64,000 nucleotides of DNA from assembly GCF_900142395.1 (NCBI RefSeq), contig NZ_FRAS01000003.1, positions 124,001 through 188,000 on the forward strand, read 5' to 3'. The translations under genes and the position numbers were made by a program. The notes beneath the pieces were generated by a model that searched no databases, was not told the origin of the DNA, and worked only from the letters and a program-made list of their open reading frames with translations. Positions 1 to 7,877 of the stretch are shown piece by piece (the stretch's first letter is position 1; every line of letters starts with the position of its first letter). This DNA is from Hymenobacter psychrotolerans DSM 18569 (lineage in GTDB: Bacteria > Bacteroidota > Bacteroidia > Cytophagales > Hymenobacteraceae).

Positions 1-271
1 ACACGGCCAGCGTCCCGAGGATGGTGTCCTCAATCTTGCCCGTAGACCCGAACAGCACCGGCCCGATAATGGCCGCCAACGAGCCGAAAATGTAGAAGTC
101 GTACCACTCAATAACGGTTCCGACGGACGAGGCCGTAATTACCTGCCAGATCTTACTGGTCGAAACCGCGTTGTTGTCGTGCGCTATGGCATCGTCGGCA
201 CCACTGCCGCCGGCCAGGGGCGCGGCTCCGGCATATGCGGCAGCGTCGCGCTGAGGAAGGTTGTCTTTCAT
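1..271 (-). CDS. MFS transporter, MHS-type, N-terminal part (cut by window edge)
   Basis: First 90 codons of a major facilitator superfamily transporter that runs off the left edge. The start is the ATG at 269-271. About 40 hydrophilic residues precede the first membrane helix, where the stretch SVGTVIEWYDFYIFGSLA is typical of the metabolite:H+ symporter branch (relatives of KgtP, ProP and ShiA). Members carry organic acids or osmolytes across the inner membrane by proton symport; the substrate cannot be read from this fragment. It lies 58 nt downstream of the porin gene on the same strand, so the two probably form one uptake operon. Confidence 0.8.
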   Translation of the reverse strand, partial: MKDNLPQRDAAAYAGAAPLAGGSGADDAIAHDNNAVSTSKIWQVITASSVGTVIEWYDFYIFGSLAAIIGPVLFGSTGKIEDTILGTLAV

Positions 272-329
272 GACTGATTGGTGGGGTGTTGGAATAGTGG
301 TGAAAGGCAGCGTGAGGCACCTGCAGCGG

Positions 330-1874
330 CTACAGCGCCACCTGCGTCTGCAGCGTGATTTCCGGCTTGTAGTCCACGTTGTTTATATCCGTGAAATCGG
401 GCCGGGCGCGGTAGTTGAGCGTGAATTTGGCGTTGTGCCCGTCGATGTAGAAGTTGGCCCCGGCGTCGAAGATGTTCACGTTTTTCTGCTCGCCGTTACT
501 GGTGCGCAGGCCTTCGTAGCCGGCCAGCAGATGCGAGGCGTAGGGCTGCACGCGCAGCTTGGGGCCCAGCAGGTTTTTGGGCAGCAGGAAGCCGGCCTGC
601 ACGTAGCCCACGTTGCCGGTGCCGGAGTGCGGCACGGCATTGCCGCGGCGGGCATCGGTGCCGTAGCCGGGGTTGGCGGCCCCGATAAAGCGCGTGTGGT
701 TGGGGCCCATGTTGTAGTTGTAGTACACGCCATAGAGCGTGAAGGCCGTGCCTGACTCCTTATTGATGGGCGTATCGAAGAACACGTCGGCCGAGAACAG
801 GGCAATGTCGTGCTTGGTGGTCGCCACGGTGTTCAGCGAGTTCAGGCCGGCGGCCGTGGCGGCATCAATGGCGGTGGCATCCAGCACGCTGCTGCTGCTG
901 CGGGAATACATGCCGTCTTTGTTGTAGAAGAAGCCGGCCCCGATGTTGAGCACCCGCTTCGAGCCCAGGTACGTGCCCACGTTGAAGGGCAGCAGGTTGG
1001 CTTCCGACTCCAGAAACCCGTAGCTGAAATACCCCTGGTAGACGTGGTTGGTGCCCTGCGGATTGTACTGCGCCGTGTTGGAGCCCGTATTCACGCGCGC
1101 CGTGCCGGTGCCGGTGGTGGTGCCCAGGCCCAGCGGCGTGCTGAACGCGCCGCTTTGGTTGGTCAGGAACGACTCGTTCACCGACAGCACGTAATCGAAC
1201 TTGCCCACGCGGCCCTTGCCGTACACGCCGATACCGCGCACAAACTGGTCGATGGCCTCAATGACGGGCCAGTTGGTGAGCGGCGCATCCAGCGTCAGGT
1301 AGTTGATGGTGCTGGAGCGGGTCATGCGCGAAAGGCCGTTCTGGTAGTGCATGCCGGCGCCCAGGTTCAGGTACTTGTTCACCTTGTACTCCACCACGGC
1401 CTCGTGCACGAACAGCTGGGGCTTTTTGCCGTCGGTGGCCGGTGCCACGCCGCCACTAACGGCCGTCTGGTTGTTGACCCCGATGTGGGTGTACACCAGA
1501 AACCGGGGGTTCAGCTGCGACAGGATGATGAGGCGGGAGCGGCGCAGGGCAAAATCCAGCTGATCAGACTGCGGCTTGCCGGGGGCGCGCAGAGTGCCGG
1601 TATTGTTTTCGGTGTAGCGGGCCCACACCTGGTGCCAGGTGATGAACCGAATGTACTTCGAGCCATCGGGCGAAATATTCACTTTCATGCCCGGCCCGTA
1701 GGGCACCGACTCAGTAGGCAGTGCGGGTGTGGCGGCAACCACCGGTGCTGCTGGAGCGGCGGGGGCCGGAGCCGGTGGAGTGGTAGCGGGCGGCGGAGTC
1801 GGGGTGACCTGGGCCGCAGCCGAGACGGCCGCAAGAAGCGCGCTCATTGCCAGCGCATAACGGGCGTTTTGCAT
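330..1874 (-). CDS. Outer-membrane porin
   Basis: 514 residues. A signal peptide (residues 1 to about 22, ending SAAAQ) is followed by a Pro/Ala-rich linker of about 30 residues and then a long beta-strand-rich region with alternating aromatic residues (for example ITWHQVWARYTENN, and a C-terminus ending TLQTQVAL). This is the look of the large monomer-type porins of Bacteroidota, some of which are called phosphate-selective-type. It should let small solutes through the outer membrane. The MFS gene follows 58 nt downstream, which suggests a shared substrate, but none is evident. The ATG at 1872-1874 puts the signal peptide in frame at the N-terminus. Confidence 0.8.
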   Translation of the reverse strand: MQNARYALAMSALLAAVSAAAQVTPTPPPATTPPAPAPAAPAAPVVAATPALPTESVPYGPGMKVNISPDGSKYIRFITWHQVWARYTENNTGTLRAPGKPQSDQLDFALRRSRLIILSQLNPRFLVYTHIGVNNQTAVSGGVAPATDGKKPQLFVHEAVVEYKVNKYLNLGAGMHYQNGLSRMTRSSTINYLTLDAPLTNWPVIEAIDQFVRGIGVYGKGRVGKFDYVLSVNESFLTNQSGAFSTPLGLGTTTGTGTARVNTGSNTAQYNPQGTNHVYQGYFSYGFLESEANLLPFNVGTYLGSKRVLNIGAGFFYNKDGMYSRSSSSVLDATAIDAATAAGLNSLNTVATTKHDIALFSADVFFDTPINKESGTAFTLYGVYYNYNMGPNHTRFIGAANPGYGTDARRGNAVPHSGTGNVGYVQAGFLLPKNLLGPKLRVQPYASHLLAGYEGLRTSNGEQKNVNIFDAGANFYIDGHNAKFTLNYRARPDFTDINNVDYKPEITLQTQVAL

Positions 1875-2014
1875 GGACGTGGTGGGAATGGGGATTGGAT
1901 GAGCTCAGAGCAGGTAGCCCGCTCCTTTCCGGTGCCGGACTACTCCGCCAAGTATAAGAATCCCACCACAGAAGTCACTTTTGTGCTATACTTCTGCTAA
2001 TGCCTATAGCCACC

Positions 2015-2437
2015 CTACCCCTGCCGGAACCGTTCCCAGCGGATCATCATATACTTGTCGCCCAGTTCAGTCACCATCATGCCGGCGCCCTTCAGGTTCT
2101 CCGGCCTGGCAAAAAACTCAGCCAGCTCTTTCTGATTGAGGATTTTGTACGTCGGATGATATTCCGTCTGGCGGGGCGCCTTCACGCCGTACTTCTTCAC
2201 CCAGTTCATCACCGACACGTGGCTGACGCCCAGCAGCCGCTCAATCTCGCGGTAGCTCACGCCTTCCACATACAGCTGCAAGGCTTTGATGACGTAGTAC
2301 GGATTGGTTTCCTTGCCCGTCTTGGCCACCGAGTAGTGGTAGCCGCAGTTTTTGCACTTATAGCGCTGCCGGCCGCCCACAATACCGCTTTTGGTGGCTT
2401 CCTTCGATTCGCACTTGGGGCAGCTAAGCTGGGCCAT
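2015..2437 (-). CDS. IS1-like zinc-ribbon/HTH protein without catalytic domain (domesticated transposase N-terminus)
   Basis: 140 residues from the ATG at 2435-2437, chosen because the zinc ribbon begins right after it (an upstream in-frame ATG would add ten residues lying over the palindrome). N-terminal CPKC...CKNC ribbon (about residues 6-32), then an HTH like InsA of IS1 (GVSYREIERLLGVSHVSVMNWVKKYG). Instead of the DDE integrase domain there is a tail of about 50 residues ending GDKYMMIRWERFRQG. No terminal inverted repeats or target duplication were seen around it. I read it as a DNA-binding protein derived from a transposase, perhaps a regulator; that role is inference. A 9-bp inverted repeat sits just upstream. 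Confidence 0.75.
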   Translation of the reverse strand: MAQLSCPKCESKEATKSGIVGGRQRYKCKNCGYHYSVAKTGKETNPYYVIKALQLYVEGVSYREIERLLGVSHVSVMNWVKKYGVKAPRQTEYHPTYKILNQKELAEFFARPENLKGAGMMVTELGDKYMMIRWERFRQG

Positions 2438-2455
2438 AAGCCTGGTGAGTAAGTA

Positions 2456-2485
2456 TTTACTAAACAACTATAGCTATTTAGTAAA
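2456..2485. promoter_or_regulatory. Palindrome TTTACTAAA-N12-TTTAGTAAA upstream of the HTH gene
   Basis: Perfect 9-bp arms at 2456-2464 and 2477-2485 separated by 12 bp, lying 19-48 bp before the start of the zinc-ribbon/HTH gene in an AT-rich stretch. Spacing and position fit a dimeric operator, possibly for autoregulation; no data beyond the sequence support this. Confidence 0.4.
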
Positions 2486-2565
2486 GATATAGCATTTCAG
2501 CAAGTATTACGTTCAATACGCGTTGCAGTGCTGCTCTACTCAAGTCCAACAGGACAAACTTGCTC

Positions 2566-3483
2566 TCACATAGCCAGCACCACGGCCAGCACGGCATCCA
2601 CGGCCAGGCCCAGGCGGCGCATATCCAGGCGGGCCAGCGTGTCGGTGGGCTCGTGGTAGTGCTTATTGCGGTAGAAGGCGGTATCGGTGAGGAGCACGGC
2701 GGAGTAGTCGAACTGCCAGTAGTTGAGGTGGTCGGAGAAGTCGATGCCGGGCAGCCAGGCCGGCGCTTTGAACCGCTTCACGGGCAGCGCTGCCGCCGCC
2801 TTGTAGCGGCGCGCAAACTGCCGTCCGAAGCGGCCGTTGCCGAATTTCTGCGCCACCGTCACGTAGTTGCCGCGGCTGCCGTAGATCCATTTCAGCGGAC
2901 CCAGTGGGTAGTCCTGGCTGCCCTTCCGGTCATCGTAGTAGCCCAGCATTTCCAGCGCCACCATGCCCCGCACCGGCACCCCGGCCTCGTGCAACGAGTT
3001 GGCATGCACGTAGCTGCCCATCTGCCGGGTCCGGAAAAACGGTGGTTCTTCCAGCGTATACGCCACCAGATCAATGCGGAAGGCCAGCTGCTTTTGCTGG
3101 CCCAGCAGGCGCGCCAGCTCCAGCAGCGCCGCCACGCCGGTACCGTTGTCGTCGGCGCCGGGCTGCTCGCCGCACACATCATAATGCGCCCCAATGATGA
3201 GCCGCGGACCAGTCTCGGGACCGAAGCTGCCGACGATGTTGCGGTAGACATTGCCCTGCACCTCGTACGGTTGCTCGGTAGCCCGGGCGCCGGCTGCGGT
3301 GAGTTCCGCCCTGATATAATCGGCGGCCTGGTTGAGGCTGGCCAGGTGCAGATAGTTGCGCGGCTCGGGCGTAGTGGTGAGGGCCACGAGGTGCCGGTGC
3401 AGGCGGGCGGTATCGGCCACAGATTGCGCGGCCACCGCGCCACTAAGCAGCATGACAACAGGCAGTAAACAAGCGCGTAGCAT
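2566..3483 (-). CDS. M28-family zinc aminopeptidase, exported
   Basis: 305 residues with a signal peptide (about 1-20, ending AVAAQ). The co-catalytic zinc motifs of family M28 are visible: GAHYD with His100, the GADDNGTG box with Asp111-Asp112, the EE pair at 145-146 within YTLEEPPFF, an ALE segment, and a late FSDHLNYW histidine. Such enzymes remove N-terminal amino acids from peptides in the periplasm or outside the cell. Divergently transcribed from the TPR sensor gene (about 120 nt between starts). Length and motif order are normal for a single-domain M28 enzyme; peptide preference cannot be told. Confidence 0.85.
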   Translation of the reverse strand: MLRACLLPVVMLLSGAVAAQSVADTARLHRHLVALTTTPEPRNYLHLASLNQAADYIRAELTAAGARATEQPYEVQGNVYRNIVGSFGPETGPRLIIGAHYDVCGEQPGADDNGTGVAALLELARLLGQQKQLAFRIDLVAYTLEEPPFFRTRQMGSYVHANSLHEAGVPVRGMVALEMLGYYDDRKGSQDYPLGPLKWIYGSRGNYVTVAQKFGNGRFGRQFARRYKAAAALPVKRFKAPAWLPGIDFSDHLNYWQFDYSAVLLTDTAFYRNKHYHEPTDTLARLDMRRLGLAVDAVLAVVLAM

Positions 3484-3592
3484 AACAGAATGTAGGAGTT
3501 GGGGCCGTAGAGCGGGAAAGATACCGGATCAGCCCCAACCCTGCGCTACGCACGCAGTAAACAGCAGGATTGGCGCATGCCGGCATCCTTTC

Positions 3593-3600
3593 TACCTTCA
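3593..3600 (+). promoter_or_regulatory. -7 element TACCTTCA, 3 nt before the sensor ATG
   Basis: One mismatch from the Bacteroidota -7 consensus TAnnTTTG. It ends only 3 nt before the ATG at 3604, so transcription would begin at or just inside the start codon. This supports starting the sensor at 3604 or 3607 and predicts a leaderless mRNA. Confidence 0.45.
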
Positions 3601-3603
3601 CGC

Positions 3604-5694
3604 ATGATGTTACGCTCCCTGGCAGTGTGTATAGGTGTGCTGCTTGCTGCTGCCCGGGCCACTGCCCAGAGTCCGCAGTCGGCTCCGTTGCGGCAGGCGC
3701 TGGCGCAGGCCACGTCCGATACCAGCCGCGTGCTGCTGCTCGCCGACCTGAGTGCTTCCTACCGCTACTCCCGCTTCGACTCGGTGCGCTACTATGCCTT
3801 GCAGGGGCTGCGGCTGGCCCGGCGCATCGGCTATACCAAAGGTGAGGGCCGCTGTTTGTCGCGCATCGGTATCCTGATTGGGGAGCGGGGCAACCTGCCC
3901 GCCGCGCTGCGCACCAACCTGCAGGCCCTGCAGCTCCACGAGGACAGCCACGACACGGAAGGCACGGCCCGCACGCTCAACCAAACCGGCCTGCTCTACT
4001 ACGCCCTCGACGACTTCCGGCCTTCGCTCAGCTACTATTTCCGGGCGCTGCAGCTCTACGAGCAGGGCGGCATCCAGGATAATTCGCAGCTGATTAGTGT
4101 GCTTACCAACATCGGGGCCAGCTACGAAGGCATGCAGCGGCTGGACTCGGCGGCGCACTACCTGAACCGGGCTTACACGCTCACCACCGCCCCCCGCTCC
4201 CGCGACTGGAGCTGCTGGGGCAACCCGCTTCCGTATGTGCTGCGCGAGCTGGGGCTGCTGCAGGCCGTACAGGGAAACTCAGCGGCAGGCGTACGCTACT
4301 ACCACCGCAGCGCCCGGGCCGCCGCCCTTGAAAACGACCGACGCAGCAGCGCCCGGGCGTTTCAGTATCTGGCCGAGCTGTACCACACCAGCGGCCAGCC
4401 CGATTCCAGCCGCTACTACGCGCGCAAGGCGCTGGCCGTGGGCCAGACGCTGCCGTTCACGCTGGGCGTCTTGCACACCAGCCGCCTGCTTTCCGATGCC
4501 TATGAGCAACTGGGCCAGCACGACAGCACACTGAAATATCTGCGCATTATGCTCACGGCGCAGGACAGCCTCTATAACCCACAGCGTATCAAACAAATCG
4601 ACGCTATTGGGTTTGCCGAGCAGCAGCGGCTGCGGCAGCTGGAAGAGGAAGCTTCCCGCCTCTCAACCGAAGTGCGCACGTATGCGCTATGGGGCACGCT
4701 TGGGGCATTGCTGGTGCTGGCGTTGCTGCTGGCCCGCCACATCCGGCAGCAGCAACAGGCTCACCGGCAGCTGCAAAGCCTGAACGCCCAGATAGTGCAG
4801 CAGAAAACCGAGCTGACGCAGCAGCGCGACCGGCTGGCCAAGATGCTGCAGGAGTTGCGCTCGGCCCAGGGCCAGCTGCTGCTGCGCGAAAAAATGGCTT
4901 CACTGGGCGAGCTGATGGCCGGCGTGGCGCATGAGATTCAGAACCCCATGAGCAACGTCCGCAACTTCGCGGCTATCAGCGCAAACCTGTGCCAGGAAAT
5001 CAGGGAGGAGCTGGCCAGGGTGCTGCTGCCCATCGACGACCAGCAGATTATTGATGAGATGTTTCAGAATCTGAGCCAGTACCAGACCAGCATCGTGAAG
5101 TTTAGCCAGCGGGCCGAGGGTATTGTGGCGGGCATGCTGGAGTACTCCAGCAGCAGCCCGGCCCAGCGCCAGCCCACCAGCCTGAGCATGCTGGCCAATG
5201 AGTATATGCGCCTGACCTACCAGGATCTGCGCCTCAAAAATACCCGCTTCAACGCCGCGCTGCTCCCCGATTTTGATGCCGCCCTGCCCGATGTACTGGT
5301 TGTGCGCCAGGACATCGGGCGGGCGCTGGTGAGCTTGTTTACCACGGCCTTTTACGCCGTGCAGCAGCGCCAGCGTCTCGGCGAGGAAGACTATGTGCCC
5401 CAGGTCACGCTCACCACGCGGCGCGACCAGGACCACGCCGAAATCCGGATTCGTTACAACGGTCTGGGCATTTCGGAGGCGGCCCGGGCCAGTATTTTCC
5501 AGCGCTTTTTCACCAGCAAACCCTCCGGCGACGGTTCCAGCCTGGGCCTGGCCGTCAGCTACGATATTATTACGCGGGGCCACGGCGGTACCCTACGCGT
5601 GGAAAGCCAGGAGGGCGAGTTCACGGAGTTTATCGTGCGGCTGCCGCTACAAGGCAAGCCCAGCGTGCCTCCCGAATGGACCCGGACCGAATAA
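3604..5694 (+). CDS. TPR sensor protein with degenerate histidine-kinase domain
   Basis: 696 residues. Signal peptide (1 to about 22), several TPR-like repeats (about 40-340), one membrane helix (about 361-381), a coiled coil, then a kinase-like module. The phospho-acceptor His443 is present in GVAHEIQNPMSN. The ATP-binding domain has lost key residues: the N-box reads LVSLFTTAFYAV, so the Mg-binding Asn is Thr581, and the G1 box reads YNGLGI with Tyr618 where Asp normally contacts adenine; the G2 region reads SSLGLA. The frame is intact, so this is not a pseudogene. It probably dimerises and signals without normal autokinase activity, or needs a partner kinase. No response regulator is adjacent. 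ATG 3604 or 3607 is preferred to an upstream in-frame ATG at 3577 because of the signal peptide and the -7 element. Confidence 0.85.
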   Translation: MMLRSLAVCIGVLLAAARATAQSPQSAPLRQALAQATSDTSRVLLLADLSASYRYSRFDSVRYYALQGLRLARRIGYTKGEGRCLSRIGILIGERGNLPAALRTNLQALQLHEDSHDTEGTARTLNQTGLLYYALDDFRPSLSYYFRALQLYEQGGIQDNSQLISVLTNIGASYEGMQRLDSAAHYLNRAYTLTTAPRSRDWSCWGNPLPYVLRELGLLQAVQGNSAAGVRYYHRSARAAALENDRRSSARAFQYLAELYHTSGQPDSSRYYARKALAVGQTLPFTLGVLHTSRLLSDAYEQLGQHDSTLKYLRIMLTAQDSLYNPQRIKQIDAIGFAEQQRLRQLEEEASRLSTEVRTYALWGTLGALLVLALLLARHIRQQQQAHRQLQSLNAQIVQQKTELTQQRDRLAKMLQELRSAQGQLLLREKMASLGELMAGVAHEIQNPMSNVRNFAAISANLCQEIREELARVLLPIDDQQIIDEMFQNLSQYQTSIVKFSQRAEGIVAGMLEYSSSSPAQRQPTSLSMLANEYMRLTYQDLRLKNTRFNAALLPDFDAALPDVLVVRQDIGRALVSLFTTAFYAVQQRQRLGEEDYVPQVTLTTRRDQDHAEIRIRYNGLGISEAARASIFQRFFTSKPSGDGSSLGLAVSYDIITRGHGGTLRVESQEGEFTEFIVRLPLQGKPSVPPEWTRTE

Positions 5695-5810
5695 GGGGCG
5701 GCCAAGTCTATGGTTGCCGGCCGGTGCGCTCCTACCCCTGGTGCAACAGCCAACGCGTACCTACTGCTGAAATAGCCGGCCTGGCAACGGTGCCGGCTCC
5801 GCCAGTCCAT

Positions 5811-5818
5811 TACCTTTG
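5811..5818 (+). promoter_or_regulatory. -7 element TACCTTTG upstream of flavin reductase
   Basis: Perfect match to TAnnTTTG, 39 nt before the ATG at 5858. No clear TTTG -33 element at the usual 19-21 bp spacing. It implies a leader of about 30 nt and favours the ATG at 5858 over an upstream in-frame start. Confidence 0.5.
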
Positions 5819-5857
5819 GGCCCTGTCCCAACTTTTTCCGCCCGTCTTTCCACCCGC

Positions 5858-6766
5858 ATGTCTTTCCGCACCATCACGCCCGGCACGCTGCCCGGCCCCG
5901 AGTGGCACCAGTTTCTGCTGGGCGCCGTGGCTCCCCGCCCCATTGCCTTTGTCAGCACCATTTCCACCGATGGCGAGGTGAATCTGAGCCCGTTTTCCTT
6001 CTTCAACGTGTTCAGCTCCAACCCGTCCACCCTCATCTTCTCCCCCGCCAACCGCGTCCGTGACAATACGCAGAAGCACACGCTCTTTAATGTGCGCGAA
6101 GTAGCCGAGTGCGTGGTGAATATCTGCGACTATGCCGTAGTGGAGCAGATGTCACTGGCCAGCACGGAGTATGAGCGGGGCGTGAATGAGTTCGTGAAAG
6201 CCGGCCTCACGGAGCTACCCTCCGACAAAGTGCGCCCGCCCCGCGTGGCCGAGTGCCCCGTGTCGCTGGAGTGCGTAGTGGAGCAGATTATTGCCATCGG
6301 TGACTCCAATGGCGGCGGCAACCTCGTGATTTGCCGCGTAGTGCAGGCTCATTTCCGGGAAGACATCCTGCTGCCGTACAGCGCCGGCGTTGATCCGCAC
6401 AAGTTCGACGCCGTGGCCCGCCTCGCCGGCGACTGGTACAGCCGCGTGGTGCCCGAAAGCCTGTTCATCGTGCCCAAGCCCAACCGCAACAAAGGCATCG
6501 GCATCGACCAGCTCCCCGAGCACATCCGCACCTCCGACCTGCTCACCGGCAACAATCTGGGCCGCCTTGCCAATATTGGGCAGCAGGCCCTGCCCACGCC
6601 CGCACAGGTGCAGGAGTTCCGGCACGACCCGCTGGTGAGCTACACGCTCAGCAAGCACGCCGCCAATCCGGCTGCACAACGCCACGAACTGGTGGTGCTG
6701 GGCAAGAAGCTGCTGGAGGAAGGCCGCCTGCTGGACGCCTGGAAAACGCTGCTGCTGGCGGAATAA
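5858..6766 (+). CDS. Flavin reductase family (FMN-binding split-barrel) protein
   Basis: 302 residues. The N-terminal half is a typical flavin-reductase-like split barrel: LLGAVAPRPIAFVSTISTDG, NLSPFSFFNVFSSNP, and later IGDSNGGGNLVICRVVQAHF. Relatives bind FMN and reduce flavins or act as partners of oxygenases. The C-terminal 90 residues or so form an extension found in the longer Bacteroidota members. The start at 5858 is downstream of a perfect -7 element. Convergent with the next gene (18 nt between stops), with no hairpin there. Substrate unknown. Confidence 0.8.
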   Translation: MSFRTITPGTLPGPEWHQFLLGAVAPRPIAFVSTISTDGEVNLSPFSFFNVFSSNPSTLIFSPANRVRDNTQKHTLFNVREVAECVVNICDYAVVEQMSLASTEYERGVNEFVKAGLTELPSDKVRPPRVAECPVSLECVVEQIIAIGDSNGGGNLVICRVVQAHFREDILLPYSAGVDPHKFDAVARLAGDWYSRVVPESLFIVPKPNRNKGIGIDQLPEHIRTSDLLTGNNLGRLANIGQQALPTPAQVQEFRHDPLVSYTLSKHAANPAAQRHELVVLGKKLLEEGRLLDAWKTLLLAE

Positions 6767-6784
6767 AAGGCCAAATGCGGCGGC

Positions 6785-7246
6785 TTACAGCGGCAGCAGC
6801 CGGAAAAACCGGGGCTTCAGGCGGCGCGTGAGGTAGTGCGGCAGCGCGCTGCCCTGGGCATAAGCGTCCATCACCCGCTGGTACTGCTGCGGCCCGAAAC
6901 GGCTGAGTCGGAACAGGCCGTAGCTCGTCATCAGCGTTCCGAACACCAGGTCCTGGTCGGCTTCCTGCTGGCGGGTCCGATAGTAGCCTTTGTCGACCTT
7001 TTTGATGCCTGATGTCGCCAGCACGGTTTTTTCCACAGCGGCCGAAGCCATAAAGCTCACCCCGGTTTCCAGCCAGGCGCGGGTGGCTTTGGAGCGCTGC
7101 ATAAACAGGTGCTGCACGGCCCGCAGCGTATCCGACCGGTCGTAGCGGGCGGCGTTCAGGTCAGTGGGCGGCGCGGTTTGCGCCTGAGCGGCAACTGCGG
7201 TGGTCAGGCACAGCGCCGCGGTAATCAGAAGTACAGATCGGGGCAT
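6785..7246 (-). CDS. Small exported protein of unknown function
   Basis: 153 residues from the ATG at 7244-7246, which places a good signal peptide (LLITAALCLTTAVAAQAQ) at the N-terminus. The mature part is basic at the C-terminus (RRLKPRFFRLLPL) and has no motif I recognise; a weakly hydrophobic stretch near residues 63-80 (ETGVSFMASAAVEKTVLA) could touch a membrane. Between the flavin reductase and another unknown gene on the same strand. No function proposed. Confidence 0.55.
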   Translation of the reverse strand: MPRSVLLITAALCLTTAVAAQAQTAPPTDLNAARYDRSDTLRAVQHLFMQRSKATRAWLETGVSFMASAAVEKTVLATSGIKKVDKGYYRTRQQEADQDLVFGTLMTSYGLFRLSRFGPQQYQRVMDAYAQGSALPHYLTRRLKPRFFRLLPL

Positions 7247-7326
7247 AAGCAGAACAGATATGAGGTGCCATGTTCTATACAAGATTCGAGCCGGTTGCGG
7301 CAAGCAGACGAAGGGAACAGGAAGAG

Positions 7327-7812
7327 TTACTCAGACTGCTGTTCCGGCTGGCACTGCCGCACTTGCTTCAGCAGCACCGAATTGAGCTGCCGAATCAAAG
7401 AATCCGGGCCGTAGAAGCGCAGCGAATCGTAGTAGCCGGGGCGCCAGCGGGTATTATACAGGGCTCCGGGGCGGGCAGCATCTTCAGCGCTGGCAGAAAC
7501 CAGGTAAAGGATAGGGCCGCAGCGTCCGGCCTGGTAGTCAGCGAGTACCGCCTGCTCCATGCGCCCTTCCAGCAGGTAAGGCCCTGCCCGCAACTGCCCC
7601 CGGTAGCTCAGTTCGTAGTCCACGGCCGTCACCCAGTCGAACTTGTTTGACTGATACAGCGTGAACACCCAGCCCTCCGGCCCAGCCGGCAGCTGGCCCA
7701 CGTAGCGGTAGTCGCCCTCGGCCAACATGCGACTACCAAAACCAAGCCAGATAAGCAGCACAATTGCCCCTTCGGCCCACCCCCACCACTGGCTACCAAG
7801 CATATAGTGCAT
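7327..7812 (-). CDS. Single-pass membrane protein of unknown function
   Basis: 161 residues. One N-terminal hydrophobic segment (about residues 12-28, WAEGAIVLLIWLGFGS) acts as anchor or uncleaved signal; the remainder is soluble, rich in Tyr, Leu and Arg, and includes a region with one Cys pair candidate. The ATG is at 7810-7812; a second Met follows three residues later. 80 nt upstream of the preceding unknown gene on the same strand, so they may be cotranscribed. Not recognised. Confidence 0.5.
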   Translation of the reverse strand: MHYMLGSQWWGWAEGAIVLLIWLGFGSRMLAEGDYRYVGQLPAGPEGWVFTLYQSNKFDWVTAVDYELSYRGQLRAGPYLLEGRMEQAVLADYQAGRCGPILYLVSASAEDAARPGALYNTRWRPGYYDSLRFYGPDSLIRQLNSVLLKQVRQCQPEQQSE

Positions 7813-7834
7813 TTGCCACTACCACATCGTCCAC

Positions 7835-7864
7835 AAAATCCGTGCAATCCGCTAAAATCCGTGC
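7835..7864. repeat. Short direct repeat AAAATCCGTGC x2 with a 9-bp period
   Basis: AAAATCCGTGC occurs at 7835-7845 and 7854-7864 with a degenerate unit AATCCGCTA between them, so ATCCG recurs every 9-10 bp. It lies in the 65-bp gap after the ald stop codon. From memory, similar ATCCGTG strings are scattered between genes in Cytophagales; I cannot confirm that here. Confidence 0.4.
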
Positions 7865-7877
7865 TAAACCCGCGTTT

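Noticed and set aside
2015..2437. Active IS1 element
   Set aside because: No DDE domain and no terminal inverted repeats or target-site duplication around the gene.
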